From Rhynochetos jubatus (lineage: Eukaryota; Chordata; Aves; Eurypygiformes; Rhynochetidae), in the NCBI GenBank assembly GCA_027574665.1, contig CM050648.1:141484175-141548174 (forward strand): a stretch of 64,000 bases of DNA. The letters are read 5' to 3'. The number at the start of each line of letters is the position of its first letter. The stretch's first letter is position 1. Both the position numbers and the translations under genes were made by a program. Shown here piece by piece: positions 1 to 12,858 of this stretch. The notes beneath the pieces were generated by a model. The model was not told the origin of the DNA, made no database searches, and was given only the letters and a program-made list of their open reading frames with translations.

Positions 1-362
1 AGGGGGGAAAAAAAACCACCCCCAAAATATCTATACAGTAGTAGACATTACATTAGCTATTACCACTCAGGAAAGACACCCTTCAATCCCTGTTGAGAGT
101 GTCGTTAAGCACATAACTCAGGGTCCAGCAGCACTCAGAAAGAAAAAGCGGACATCAGGATCTATTAGGAAAGAAACTGAGAAAACAAAAACACACCTGT
201 CCCCATCCCTGTGTACACTAATGGTGTGTTCCCTCTTCCTCACTGCAGGCAAGGCTGCTTGCTCTGCCTAGGAAAATGAGCTCAGGACCAGAAATGCTCA
301 CAGGAGATCAACAGGAATGATCAAAGCTACGGAAAAACTTCAAAATAAAGAAGTATCATATG

Positions 363-838
363 GGCTGGGACAGTTCAGCTGGAAAAGAGACCACTGGGAC
401 AGAAGATTAGAGGTATGTGAAATCAGGAATGGCCTGGAGAATGTGATAAAACCATGTTTCAGTGCAAGGACTGGGGAGCCTTTACGTGATTAAGTGTCAG
501 GTTTAAAGCAAACACACCCAAATGCATAACCACATTGTGACACCCGTTGCCGCAGGATGTCATGGAGGCCGAAAGTATAAATGGGTTCAAGAAGCAATTA
601 GAAAATTCTTGAAAGAAAAGTCCATCAAAGGCTCCTTGACTGCAGAGATGAAGATACAGCCCTGGCTCAGGAAGTCCCTGAACTCCAGAGTGCCAGAAAC
701 TGGAAGGATGAAGTGGAGGAAATATCACTGTACTTGCCCTGCTCTTGTGCTCTTTTGCTGAGCATCCGCTGTGGGCTGGTCAGAGACAGGATATGGTCTA
801 GGTGACCCCTCAGTCTGACTCAGCACTGCTGTTCCTGC
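363..838 (+). mobile_element. Ancient CR1 LINE 3' fragment
   Basis: This is a degraded 3' part of an old CR1 retrotransposon. Landmarks of the old CR1 class follow in order: a 'cagctggaaaagagacc' block near 375, a 'tgccgcaggatgt' block near 548, then 'aaaagtataa/gggttcaa' near 575, and a closing block near 800-838 matching the usual 'ctagatggacc...gacccagca' end. The reading frame is too broken to encode protein. It is clearly older than the CR1 copies at 18.4, 42.3 and 45.1 kb. The call is by recognition of the family pattern; the borders are approximate. Confidence 0.7.
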
Positions 839-3800
839 AGCCTGGCTCTTCTCCAGCTGGGATGATTCACGTGACAGCTGCTTGGAGGCTGTATTTCTTG
901 ATGTCCTGCTGCCACGTGTTATTCAGGTTGTCCAGAAGAGAAGATTGTCTCTGCCAGTGGGGGCAGACCCTCACAGGGATCATGTCAAAGGGGCATAAGT
1001 TTTCAGACACAATGGCCAGAACTGAAGATCTTGGTAGTACGGGGTCAAGGGTTCTGACATAGCTGCAAAGGAAAAGCAATGGCAAAGACAAGATGTAAAA
1101 AGGAACCTGGGCCTGCCCTGACCAGACAAGCGCCGGCTATATCACTCTGGCCGGACCTCACTGGGGTGTTGGAAATCACACTCAGATCCATTGCTTCTGA
1201 GACAGGCCCCATCTCCAACCTGTGCCACACAGGGTGGGAATATGGACGTAAGAGTAATTTTGTCTCCACACCACACCCAGCACTTAAACACCTTCTGCCC
1301 ACTTCACATTCTACCAGGGCATAACAGCTCTGGGTGTTGCACTGCAGTTGCTCACTAAACGAAAGAGGGGGCGAGTGTTGCTCCAGGCTCCTGCCACGCT
1401 CTTCTCCAAGACTTCCCGGCCTTCCCAGATGCACAGAGCTGCAGGAGGTTCAGATAAGGCCTCATTCAAAAAAAAAAAAAAACCAAACTCAAACCACGGG
1501 AGCACCCAGGTAATGAGCAGCACCTGTGCAGCTCTAGGCACATGGCACTTCCCAGTAGAGCCCATGGAACCGCTCCACGTGCTGGAAATTATGTCTGTGC
1601 TTCAGCATTTTCCTGTAACAGGGTGTAAAACTGGGCAGAAAAGCCCTCCTCTGCCTTGCTTTGAAAAGCTACAGTGCTTGTGAGAGTCTTGCTGCAGATA
1701 AGCACTTTAAGTGCACTGTAGCAGTGCAGCTGTTTTTGAATTACTAGAATCCCAGCACTACAAGCTTTGTCTGTGATAACCCTAATCTCTTCTCATTATT
1801 ATCATGCTAGAAATCACGCTGGAGGGCTCTGCAATCTGACTTCATTCTGCATTAACCGTAATTGTGAGAACTTGCTTTCTGCATGCATGTTTGGGCAGAG
1901 ATTGTTTGCCAATGATTTTATACAATTATTTTACTCCCAGAAGTATGCCAGAATTCATTTCTTTTGCTTGTTTTAAAAAATAAAAATAAATGATCCCAGG
2001 GGAAAAAGAAGAAGAAAATAAAGTCCCCGTTGTACAGCACGACTCTGACGTGTACAGTAACAGCCTTAGTGGCACAAATTGCAAAGTTAGAGATCCTGAA
2101 AAACCAGGTTTCGCCAGTCCGCTTGGTGTGTGTTGCTCCAGTGAACGTTGCGGTGACAGATGAAGTCCTGACACACCAGCTCTCAGTGAGGGAAACATGT
2201 AATGACATATATTGCAGATGTATCTTCACCTTTGCCACTCTCTAATTAATACAGATACAGTGTGGGGTTTGGACATCCTTTTTTTTTGTCTTCCACGTTC
2301 ACCAAAACCCACGCTGTCTGTTCACTCATTACTTTTTCCTTTGCAGACTGTCAGGAGTTTTCCTTACCTCTAGGGACTAATCCTATTCCTATTAAATCAA
2401 CCAGAGACCTCACACGAGGTGTAGTACAGGGGCAAGGGCAGGGCTGGGAGCTGCAGAGGAAGCTCTGCACTGCAGAGGGTGTGGAGACAGAGCACCAGCT
2501 AATAGCTCTCCGGAGTCAGTCAGGAGCTACGGCACTCAAAGAGCAGAGCCAATATTTGCAGCTGCAAAGCAGACCTGATGCTGATCCCAATCTGATATGA
2601 GAAAAAAATATTTCATAGCCTTTCCATTAAACACCTTATCAGCAACGTTAAAGCATCTGGAGTAACTGAGTGCTAAGGAGGAGACACTCATCACGAGAGA
2701 GGTTTATAAAGAGGAATACCTAAGAGCATGAAACCAAAGATATTATTATGGCTAATGAAACAAAGGCATTTGATTAATTACTGACATTGCAGAAGTACAT
2801 TTCTATAAGTGATTACAACTAGAGATGTCAAACATGATAATATGCACTGAACAACAGACAATAGGGCTGTAGAAGATTTATGAGATTCCCCTGCACCTTG
2901 GCTGCAACAAAGTAAGTTCACCGAGTCCCAGGAGTTCACAGGAAGAGACCTGAAGAGCTGTGAGTCTTCGAGCCCCCAAAGAGCCACATTAATTAACTGA
3001 GACTGCCAGTAATACAGATAATATAGTATGAGTCACCTAGGAGGGGGAGAAGGTGTCAAGGTTGTTGGGCTGCCGGCTGTTCCCAGTGCAGGGGGTACAA
3101 GTGGCTTGTCCAGGGAATTGTCTAACGGGACACACATGGGGCAATCATGGTACTCACGTTTTGATGTGCTACTTCTTCCCAGCAGTCCCCATGGAGCAGT
3201 TTGGAGGTGTGGGGCGTTCTGCCACAGAGGGGCAAAACTTTGCCATGGGAAGACCTCCAGCACACATGAACTCGGCTGTCTGCTGTGCTTTCCACCACCC
3301 TGGCCAAGGCATGGTGGAGTCATGTGGTGTCCCTCTTCCTTTATGCTCCCTTCCAGCACCTGGCCCTGCACACATTGCTCACAGGGAACACCATTGCACA
3401 TGAGCATCAGCTGTGGTAGGAGAGGGAATGCATCCCGTCTCCATTTGCTGCTGCAACCCCAAGGAGATGGGGTAAAACTGGCCTAGGGAGAGGAAGCCCT
3501 CTGAAGAAGGGCTCTCCTACTTCCAGATCAGGACCTCTCCAGGACTGTCCCTTGCATTATAGATATAAGTGTTGGAAAATGATTTTTCATCATTTATACA
3601 TTACCAGTTGCCACACCTGGGTCAGATTAGTCACTGGTGGCTAATCTGCAGGGCAGTCTGGAGAAATACCACTATCTGCTGCCCTGTTATTATCCTTTTC
3701 CACAGACAGCAGTCCCTGGCTGCTCTCAGAGAGCACCAACACATAGCCAAAACTCAGGTTACACACTGCATGTTAATTTGTAAGCTAATTTAGCTCTCTG

Positions 3801-5639
3801 CTCTGTTTGTGCTCTGGCTTGAGTTCCCATCCGTAGTTAGAACTAGCCACACATAGTTAGACAGTGATGGTAAGGAGGGGAGAGCTCAGGACAGGCAGGC
3901 AGCCGAGTCCTTAACGTTTCCACCTGCATCCAAATTGAGGCCAGTACCTACAAACAGTGCTCCTCTCTGCATCCTGCACAGAAATATGGCTTTATTGATC
4001 AAAGGTAGGGCTGCAAACAAAGCATTTCTGAAATGGCAAACAAATAGTGATCCCAGAAAGAAAAACAAGTCCCCCCAAAAAAATAATCAGATATAAGAAG
4101 GCAAGTTTCAACAGTGAACACTGGGGATTTGTCTAAGGGCCAAAAGCTAACCCAGTGTTGGTAGGTGCTCTTGGACAACTGCAATGTAAAGACTTGGAGC
4201 CAGTTTCCGTGCTGGGGTAAGAAAGTGATGAAGTAAATTGGACTGATGTGATTTATAGGAACAGAGCTCTCTGCCATTAAAAGCACAGATCCCTCCAGAA
4301 GAGCAAGGGGCATCTTTTATGAGTTGCTGCATGACAGCAATTCCTTACACACTGGAGAAATATTTCAATGATTTCATTGACAGACATATGCCTGCAGGGA
4401 AGTTTCAAAAGGTGAAAAAAATAACAATATCCTTAAGCTACCTGTAACAATTGCTAATTTCCAGTTACCTTCTTTTTTAATCATCGAGACTAGCGTATGT
4501 TGACATTCCTTTATCGTTGTTATTAATCAGATTTTACTATCTCTGTTTAACTACCACCTTCTCATGCCCCATGGCATCTTTTCCACTTGCATGACAGCTC
4601 CATAACTTTAACTGCGTTGCCCCGCGCTAACGACACCGAGTGTAACACGATAGGTTCAGATAGAGGTGCTAATAAAATGCGCTTGCAGATGACAGGGTGG
4701 TGTTGAAGGAAGAGTCTCTGCGGTGCCCGTGCCAGCAGAGGTCCCTGCAGAACGGATGCGCCAACGTTCGCCCGGAAACCTTTTCCAGTCAAATATGCAC
4801 ATTGAGTTTCTTCCTGCCTTTCCAGACACGCGTGTGGGAACTTACAGGTATTAAGTTGGATTTTTTTTTTTTTTATATTTAAATGGATGGAGGGCTGAAT
4901 CCACAGTGCCAAAGCCTCCGGTGGATCTCCCCAGAGACCATCCACTGGGGCCAGATATGATGAGTTTCTAACACTTACCTCTCCCAGTAGGCCAGATCAC
5001 ACTGGTTTCAGGTGGGAGTACCTGCAATAACCAAAAGCAATACAACATTTTCTCAAAATATCAGTATATTTTAATATCATAGCTAGCAGATCAGTTACTT
5101 CTGATAGCAAACTTATTGTGTAAAAAAAAGGGGGAGCTATTTTTTTATTATTATTGTTCTTTATCTCAGTTTTTGAGGCCCTGATGTTGAATCTGTAATC
5201 TCAGTGAGATGTAAGTCTGATTATCCAGTATGGAAACATTTCTCTCATTCATCTCACTAGGGTATATAAAGGCAATGCGAATATGGACCGTCCCAGTGCA
5301 CCCAGGGTCACACAAGGATTGTCAGAGTAAGGACTAATGGAGATTGGCATGGAAGATCAACTCTGCTGGACATTCACTTTTGTCATGAGAGCTATCACGA
5401 TGACCTTTCATGAGTTTTTCACCTCACTTGCTGTATAACCGTGATATAAAATCATCTCCCATGAGCTCTTCTCCATCTCCAGATGTTGCAGAGATTTTGG
5501 GAAGTCACCAGCCCTTGATTTAAAGAGAAACCGAGAACCCAACTTTACTCTAGTAAGTAGTGGTTAATTACCGTCAATTTTTTTTACTTGACTTCTGTTC
5601 TGAATGTGTCTATCATCAACAACCAACCACTGGATTTTA
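839..5639. other. Gene-free interval, nothing recognised
   Basis: There is no recognisable exon, RNA gene or well-preserved repeat. Visible items are a 15-base A run at 1468-1482 and a 14-base T run at 4861-4874. Open frames near 3033-3486 exist on both strands over the same GC-richer DNA, have no recognisable motif, and look like chance. Confidence 0.5.
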
Positions 5640-5880
5640 TTATGGGTTTCTTTTCTGCTTGAAACATCTGTTGCATTTTCCCCATGCTCATACTTGCAGA
5701 CCGCAAGCAAGTCACCCCTTAGCCTCTTTCCAACAGACAAATTCCACTGCATTCTCAGTCTCCTACCATAAAGTTTTCCAGATCTCAGATTGCTCATGTA
5801 CCTTTTTCCCTGATGCCTTTCCAACCTGTCAACATCTTTTTTGAGGTGTGGACATGAAAGCAGGACAGAGCGTAGCCCCA
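5640..5880 (-). mobile_element. Ancient CR1 LINE fragment (minus strand)
   Basis: The plus strand reads as the reverse complement of an old CR1 ORF2 3' region: 'gtcaccccttagcctctt', 'tctcctaccataaagttttcca', 'tcaacatcttttttgaggtgtgg', then a 'gacatgaaagcaggac' block. These correspond to the CR1 phrases for '[10 protein letters not shown]', 'ERL' and 'LKKD' read backwards. Divergence is high and both ends are indistinct. I infer a relic of similar age to the copies at 0.4 and 7.3 kb. Confidence 0.6.
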
Positions 5881-7261
5881 CAGTAGCCCCATGCTTTCAC
5901 GCACAGAAATAAATCCAGGTCACAGCTCCTCCTGCGCGTGTTCGGGATGTTCTGCACAGCAGCAGCGCACGAGGAGCTGGCATTTATCCGGTTATTTCCC
6001 ACCACCCCGACATCTTTACAGCTCCCCTATGGCGCAAGGAACGGATCCCTCTTCGGAGGAATCTTTGATCTCCCCCCCAGCTCCATACACAGTAATGAAA
6101 GGCCAGCCCTGAGCTCTGTGAAGAAAATGGCTCCCCTGATCCTTGGACCATTTGGCTTAGGACCAACCCCAGGTTTAAGTTAGAGCCTCAAGGGAGACTC
6201 CCCAGCTGCAGCAGCACAAAAAGGATGGAGCTGGAAGCAAGGGTGGAGCCCGCATTCCTCAATCTAAAAGGAGACTTTTAGTCTCTTCCTCACCTCCCTT
6301 TCTTTGAAATGTCTCTCAAGAGATGGTTAGAGAACAAAGGCGAGGAATGAATAAAACACACATTATCAGCACTTTGCATGAGTCCTGCAGGGAAAGGTGG
6401 CAAGCTCTCTCCTTTCTCCTCCCTTTCTTATTCCTCCCTTGCCATGGTGGCTCTCCCAGCTCTGGCTGGCTTGGCATTCTCCTTGCAATTCTTTGCAGAA
6501 CTCCCCTTGGAGACACAGGAGATGCTGGCTCCCTTCTCTGAGGGCCTCACTGCTTTGTTGCTACTCATTAGCATCCCTGGTAAAAATGCCTGGATTGTAA
6601 TGACACAAATGGCAGTAGCCGCCCGGAAACACACAAGAATGGGAACAAAACGCTGCACAACGATAAATGAAAAGCCATAACTGTTGGGGAGTGGTGCACA
6701 TCATGGACTCACTGGGGAGCAAAGCAGAACTCTATCACTCACCACCACCAGGAAAAAGATGGAAGGACTAATGTTACATCCTAGAACAATGACATTTCTT
6801 AAATTAATATATTCTTTCTTTTCTTGTCTCTTGAAGCATACTTTTGAAAACCACATTGTCCAGTGTTGCACCACACTTCTATTTTTACACATAGGACTTT
6901 AATGGAAATTACTCCCTTTCTGATGCATAAAGCTTTACACACAGTTTCTCCAAGCGTAACTCCATTAGTGCCATGCAATGGAAAACTGAGTCCTACATCT
7001 TGTCCTAATTGGTCAGTTATTTGTATAGGCCAGAAATTCTTTTGAATGCATTCTTTTATTAGCTATTAAGAGTTTTGTGCCTTTTCCAAGTGAGTTCTTC
7101 AGAAGATGAGCATTTGCTCGTCTGGAATATGTCAGCATAGCTCCAGGAATGATGCAATGCCAAATCTGAATAATGCCATTGGTGTTAATTTGCATGATCG
7201 GTTAATATAAGCACACAAAAGGTGGATAGGGTTGGCTTGTCCATTGTTTTTTGCTGCACAT
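5881..7261. other. Gene-free interval, nothing recognised
   Basis: No exon, repeat or RNA gene was recognised. Several short open frames overlap on both strands at 5.9-6.7 kb, where base composition is closer to balanced. None carries a motif or splice signals that would support a gene. Confidence 0.4.
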
Positions 7262-7616
7262 GAACTGGGTTCAAAACAAACAAGAAGCGGTAGTTTTGCA
7301 TGCAAGAGATAGTGGATCTATGGAAGTGCTTGCCAAAGGATGTTGGGGATGATAAAAGTGTATAAGGGTTCAAGCAGTGACTGGACAAGTTCACAGTAGA
7401 GAAATGCACTGAGGTTACTAAACATAGAGAAACCACACCTAGCTCAGGGAGTCCCTGACCTGAGCATAGCTGGATGCTGGAAGAGTATCAGGAGAATGCA
7501 TCTTACAGGTTTGCCTTTTCCTTACTCTTCCCAAGGCATCTGCTTATGATTACAGTCCAGAACCAGATGCTGGGCTAGATGGACCTTGGCGTGGCCTGGT
7601 ATGGTTACTCTTCTGG
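7262..7616 (+). mobile_element. Ancient CR1 LINE 3' end
   Basis: An old CR1 3' fragment. The phrases 'gggttcaaaacaaacaagaag' (near 7268), 'tggaagtgcttgccaaagga' (near 7320) and the terminal 'gctgggctagatggacctt' plus 'gtatggttactctt' (7572-7616) are the signature of the old CR1 class shared by birds and reptiles. It runs on the plus strand and is non-coding now. The terminal motif gives a firm 3' end; the 5' end is a guess. Confidence 0.75.
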
Positions 7617-10600
7617 TTTTACGTTTGTGGTACAGATAGTGGTGATAACGAGGCTGTGGTCATGTTTGTATTTGTTGAGGTGTTTTAGTTCTTATGAGAA
7701 AAATGACCTAGATATTTGTATTTACTTCTACCATTACAGCATGTTTTGGATTATGCATGGCTTTCAAGAATCAGTCTTGGTTAGTGGCAATATCACCTCT
7801 ATTTTCCGTGGATCAGTTGGGTCTTCTTTATTCACAATCTCACAAGAAAATCAGGACAGTAAAAAAAAAAAAAAAAAAAGGAAAATTAAAACCAAAGAAA
7901 TCAAGTACACGTGTTATTTTGACCCAAAACAAGTCCATGACAGCTTACTACACACAGACATTTCAACAGGCATGTTGGCTTTATAATCCCTGTTTTGGCA
8001 TCAGCGTAAGTGATGAAAGGTAGCCATGTGTCCAGATAACTCCATATGAGTGATTGGAAAACCTGGTCATTTTTCCCATGGCACAGGCCCCTACCTGCCT
8101 TTTTAAAGACAGCCTTCAGCCAAGATGCTTGATGAGTGCCAGCTTGTTGTGGCATTATCAGTAATGTCATATACCTGTGAACATGCAGCCCAGCCCAGCA
8201 AGCAGCAAGCACCAGGGGAGAGGATGAAAAGCAGCCCCTAAGAGCTTGAATACTCCAGATGGGCAGACTGTCCCCAGGGAAGAGCTCTCCTCTTGTTTCT
8301 ATCAGCAAGCAGAGGGAAACAGTTAAAAGAGACAGGCCTTGTTTGCATTAATATTTAGAGTGTTTTGGCCAAAACGTAGCTAAATACTGAATCTGGAGGT
8401 ACTAAACACTGTTGTGTGAAGCTGGAGCTCAGACCAAACAGAGGAATAGTGGTGGCAGGAAGGCGTCTTGGGGAAGCAGAAACCCTGCTTGGCACTGTGT
8501 GCTGTCAAGGTCTCTCAGGAGGGCTCCACAGAGATCAGACTGTGACACCGTGATGAGCCTGAGAGCAACCTCAGGAGGAAACACTGGTGCCAGTTTAATG
8601 GCCAGTGGAGAACCTTTATTGCAGCAGCTAAGGACTGCAGCTTAGCTGAGAAAACACCGCGAGGGCTTGTCTATCCAGCAAGCCAGAATCATCTTGGTTG
8701 AACTAATCAGTGAAAGCAGGAGAGGCATTGCTTCCCCGAAGGGCCAGAGATCATCTGAACTTCCCCAGTGCCAGCCAACAGGAGCGGTGAAGGAGGAGGA
8801 GGCACTGAATGAATCCCGCCGTACGGGATGTTCAAACTACAGGTGGAAAACTGAGCTCAGAAACTACTGCCAAGATGCTGCTGGGGGTGGGAAACAGAAA
8901 ATCTCACTTAGCAGCCTCAGATTAGATCTAGATGCAGACGCAGATATTGTTGGTTTATTAATGTGTCTATGCTCAAACTGGGTGGCATGTCCCTCCGGGG
9001 GGGCTGGAATGCATACGGTTGAATAGTTTACTTCTGAGAGGGAAAAAGCAAGTCTGAAGCAAATTCCCCGCACTGCTTCCCTCCTGTGTTACTGCCCGGA
9101 TCAGCCAGACTTGGTCTTCCAGGATGCCAAGACCCAGAGGTCACATCCGACATCCAGAGGACAGGCAGGGCTGGGCACAGAGCCCCCACCTCTGCATCGT
9201 GGGTCCTCCCCCTGGCCGGGGACATGCCCAACTGCTCTCACCATGGCCCCTGCACTGGCCTGGACACAGTCCCTGCACCATGCACTTTCCTGCAATCCCC
9301 CCCCTCCCCCAAATTAGGATATTTTCCCCAGGGACTGCGGTCTGAGCCTCAGTTTTTCCAGGTTGAGGCTATGCCAACATTTCATTTCCTTTTCTCATGC
9401 ACTAGCTCAAGCTTTGTCCATGGGATGCTTTGTCTCATAAAAGCACCTGGTGAAGGTACTCATTTTCTTAGGCCTCCAGGCTAGGGCTCAGGCTGGTGGT
9501 AGCCATCCCACCTGATGAAATCACCAGGCATTTAAACCCATCTCTGCTGATGCCAGTGGGAGCTGACAGGGAAGTTGCAACATCAGGACATGCAATAGCA
9601 ACTTCTGGCAAACGAGTAATGTATAAAAACTGACCAAAGATCGAGGTACCCAGCCTGATGCACACAGCTGGTCCCACTGCCGAGAAAGACAGTTTACACT
9701 GACCAGAACTCCTGACCATTCACTGACATCCATTTTACTTCTGTCCACACAAGTGTTTAAGTTCATTCCCCTGTTTCTCACACTGTAGTGCGAGAGGTTG
9801 GTCCTGTCTCTTGCTCAGGAGGGTGGCTGCCATGGCCATCTCCCAGTCTTTGCCCAGGGTAGACCCAGAGAGTTAGTCTTTACCATCTGGGCACTTCAGT
9901 CCCGTGTGAAGAGCACGGTCACCCACCTGCCTGTGCTGCTTTAGTCACCGGTGCTCAAACCCCTCCTTCAGTTCCTGGGTCATCCGGGAGCAGTGTCAGT
10001 GCAGAAGAGGTGTGAGGTGAGGTCAGGTCACAAGAAAGTTCTTTCATCTCCAGTGATGTGAGGGTGGCTGAGGTCCTGTTGGAGTTCTCAGGGCTCATAT
10101 CACAGCCCAGTGGTTGGGCAGAAGCTGCCACTGGGATTGTCTGTTGGGATGCCAAGGGTAGAAGCTGGTTTAGTGACCAGTGACCAGATCAACGCGCCAG
10201 GGCCACAGTAATGGAAGTGCATCAGTCATACAATAAGAAAGATCACTAAGTACCGGTGAAAGGGAGGAAAATATTCTACCTTAGCCTCTTCTGTAGATCA
10301 CCACAAGTTTAACTCCTGAGTGTAGGTTCAAGATGGGTCTTAATTCTGTGGTAAGCGCAGAGATTGATGCTGGAGAGCTCAGCATTGGAGAGCTGGTGCC
10401 TTTAAATAAACACCCCCTACCAGCAGAGCTTGACAGGGCTTCACAAAGAGCTGAATTTCATTAGAAACGGATATATTTGTTTTGGAAAGGTGTCTGAACG
10501 TGGCACAAGTGTGTTGCTGGCGGTGAATTTTTTGGCAGAGTCCCTCTTGGCATGCAGCAAATTTACTAGTCCAGCCCCATCGTTCATGCTGGGCCTGAAT

Positions 10601-12140
10601 CATCCGGGTGTTGCTGCAGCTTTGTGCTGGTGCCGTTCCAGGGGAATGAGTGAGCAGCTTCAGAGAGACCCTGAGCTGCACTGTGCTCCTGCCTGCATGG
10701 CAAGGACAGTGGCAAAGCTGCCTGGCAGCAGCTGGCTCTGTGCAGGAATGCCCCTCCAGCCTTGTCGGGATGCCCTCGGTGGTGTTTGCCATCTGCCTGC
10801 CTGTGCCTCATTTTCTCTCCTGGTCCTGCACGAGGCTGGGTGGGCATGGAGCAGACCAGTGAAAGGGATAAGCGGCTGCTGTGCCCCCTGCAAACAGTAA
10901 GAACTGTGTCCCAGCTGTGTTGCAGAGTGATGATGACAGGGATACTATAGTGGAAATGGGGGAAGAGGCACAAAATCCTGGTGAGGTTTGCATCTGACCT
11001 ATGCCCAAGGTGAGAAGCGCCCTGCTTTATTGCAGGAAAGAGTCAAGTGGCTTTGAGTCAGATGAATGCCTGTACGTACAGGCTAAGAATTATTTTGAAG
11101 CTAAGGCCCACAACAAGGGCTTGAAATAATAGAATTTAGTTCCCACCACTGTCAAGGCTCTCATGTGTCGTCAAACAATGTTATTTCTCCATGTTTCAGT
11201 TCCTTCCCAGTGGAATTCCATCTTCCTTCTCCCATGTTTGCTGCTCCTGCCTATTTAAACTGCAAGTTGTTTAGGCCAAGCATTGCTTATCATAAGGTGT
11301 ACGCACAGTGCATACACCTAGGAATAAAAATGGGAGCTTAGGACTCCTAAAAATCTGACAAGTCCCGATAAAGACCAGGCTCACCTTCCAGGCTGTGTAG
11401 CAAGCAGCAGCTTACGTGGCCAGCGCTTTGAGAGGTATGAATCTGACATTTCCTTGTACCCGCAGTCTCTTTGACCCTGTGTGCTGCCAGACATCCATGG
11501 CTACAGCAAGTCTCCCTAATCACTAGCTGCTGGCAAATACACAATCAGTCACCAGCCACTTCTGAAGCGTGCCAGACACATAGTGGAATATGTGCTCCTC
11601 TCAACCCATCTGCACAACAGGCTACAGATGCCAGCTGCTTTCCTCGGAGTGACACGGACGAGAGAGAAAGAAGGGAAAAGGAGAAAACAGAGTAACTGAA
11701 AACCATGTTCTCCATGCTTCTTTAACTCATTTCCCTCTTGTCTGCATACTGTTGTCCTGCTGTTGCCCCATTTTTTCCTTTTTTTTCCATTTTTCCACTG
11801 ACTAATTAGGCTATCACTGAGTTAATGAGGTTAGTGAGTTTTGATTGCACGACAATAAAATAAGAGATGTTCCTGAACTGTCTCCATACTGGTCCTTCAA
11901 AATATAGTGCTTTTATTCAACATATCCCCTACTTGATGGTTTTGATCATTTGAATACACTGACAAGAGCAGCCATTTCTGAGAACCCATCGGTGTAATTC
12001 GCCCTTCAGTCACAAAAAAACTGGCACCGCATTTTTCCTTAGGAATATTCCTGATTTAAAAAAAGACAAGGTACAAAAGAGCACTGGGGATAATAAGCCC
12101 AACCTTGTTCTCCTTTACACTTTCCCGACACTGCTCTGAC
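7617..12140. other. Gene-free interval with minor repeats
   Basis: No exon is supported. A 19-base A run occupies 7861-7879 but follows no recognisable gene copy, so I do not call a retrocopy. A sequence at 8662 resembles the terminus of the hAT-like element at 50356, but no partner end is convincing. The more GC-rich 9.1-9.5 and 10.6-10.9 kb parts have overlapping open frames on both strands without motifs. Confidence 0.4.
11251..11330 (+). repeat. Probable ancient interspersed-repeat tail
   Basis: The order 'aactgcaagttgtttagg', 'gcattgcttatcataaggtgt' and 'gcacagtgcatacaccta' follows the common amniote repeat tail 'ctgtaagctctttggggcaggg...gtgcctagcacaatgggg'. The same pattern appears at 63716-63825. 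I infer an old LINE or SINE 3' tail; which family cannot be settled by eye. Confidence 0.3.
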
Positions 12141-12292
12141 TCCACTGGCCATGATGAGGCTTGGAGCAACCTGGTCTAGTGGAGGGTGTCCCTGCCCATG
12201 GCAGGGGGGTTGGAACTGGATGGTCTTTAAGGTCCCTTCCAACCCAAACCATTCTGTGATTCCATGATTCTATGATTCTGTGAAAGTACTCC
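12141..12292 (+). mobile_element. CR1 LINE 3' tail (plus)
   Basis: A 5'-truncated, well-preserved CR1 3' tail. It starts inside the 'ggccaggctggatgaggcttgg' block and continues through 'ctggtctagtggagggtgtc', 'ccatggcagg', 'ttggaactggatggtctttaa' and 'cccttccaaccc'. It ends in repeated 'attccatg/attctatg/attctgtg' octamers near 12260-12292. This octamer ending, with no poly(A), is the diagnostic CR1 terminus. It faces the minus-strand tail at 12647-12858. Confidence 0.9.
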
Positions 12293-12646
12293 TGGTTGAT
12301 GCTGGCCAGCGGTAGTTGAAATGGAAGTTGGGTAGTCTGAAAGAAAACCCGGCTGGTCTGCAGCAAGTGTACACGAAAATGCGAACGTGCGAGTTCTGCG
12401 GCATGCTGATATGGCCAACTGCTGTGCACAAGTCTACCAGGTAAGTAGCTGGTCATCGTGGTGTGACAATATTAACAGGGCAATTATGTCACCGTGACTC
12501 TTGTGCACGATCATACATCATTTGTACCAATATTTTAGGAAGAAAATGTACTTCTTCAGATTTTCATCCTCCTGGTGCAAATCTACATGTAAATCTTCTT
12601 TTAAAATAAATGTAACTGGGTATGATTTTGCACATGAAGGCACATA
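12293..12646. other. Spacer between two opposed CR1 tails
   Basis: This 354 bp of unique-looking sequence lies between the 3' ends of two CR1 copies in opposite orientation. No exon or repeat was recognised. In an RNA crossing the region it would be the loop of a possible hairpin. Confidence 0.5.
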
Positions 12647-12858
12647 AAATCATAGAATGGTTTGGGTTGGAAGGGACCTTAAAGATCATTCCAGTTCCAA
12701 CCCCCCTGCCATGGGCAGGGACACCCTCCACTAGACCAGGTTGCTCCAAGCCTCATCCAGCCTGGCCTTGGACGCTCCCAGGGATGGGGCACCCACAGCT
12801 TCTCTGGGCAACCTGCTCCAGTGCTTCACTACCCGCTTCGTGAAGAATTTCTTCCTGA
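12647..12858 (-). mobile_element. CR1 LINE 3' tail (minus)
   Basis: The plus strand reads 'atcatagaatggtttgggtt', 'gaagggaccttaaagatcat', 'ccatgggcagggacaccctc', 'aagcctcatccagcctgg' and 'gaagaatttcttcctga', the reverse complement of a CR1 3' tail. The element therefore runs on the minus strand with its 3' end at about 12647. It stops inside the coding end of ORF2. It is very similar to the copies at 12141-12292, 39864-40428 and 42322-43052, so it is one of the younger insertions. Confidence 0.92.

Noticed and set aside
7861..7879. A19 run as the poly(A) tail of a processed retrocopy
   Set aside because: The upstream sequence resembles no gene and no target-site duplication was seen. CR1 elements do not use poly(A) tails.
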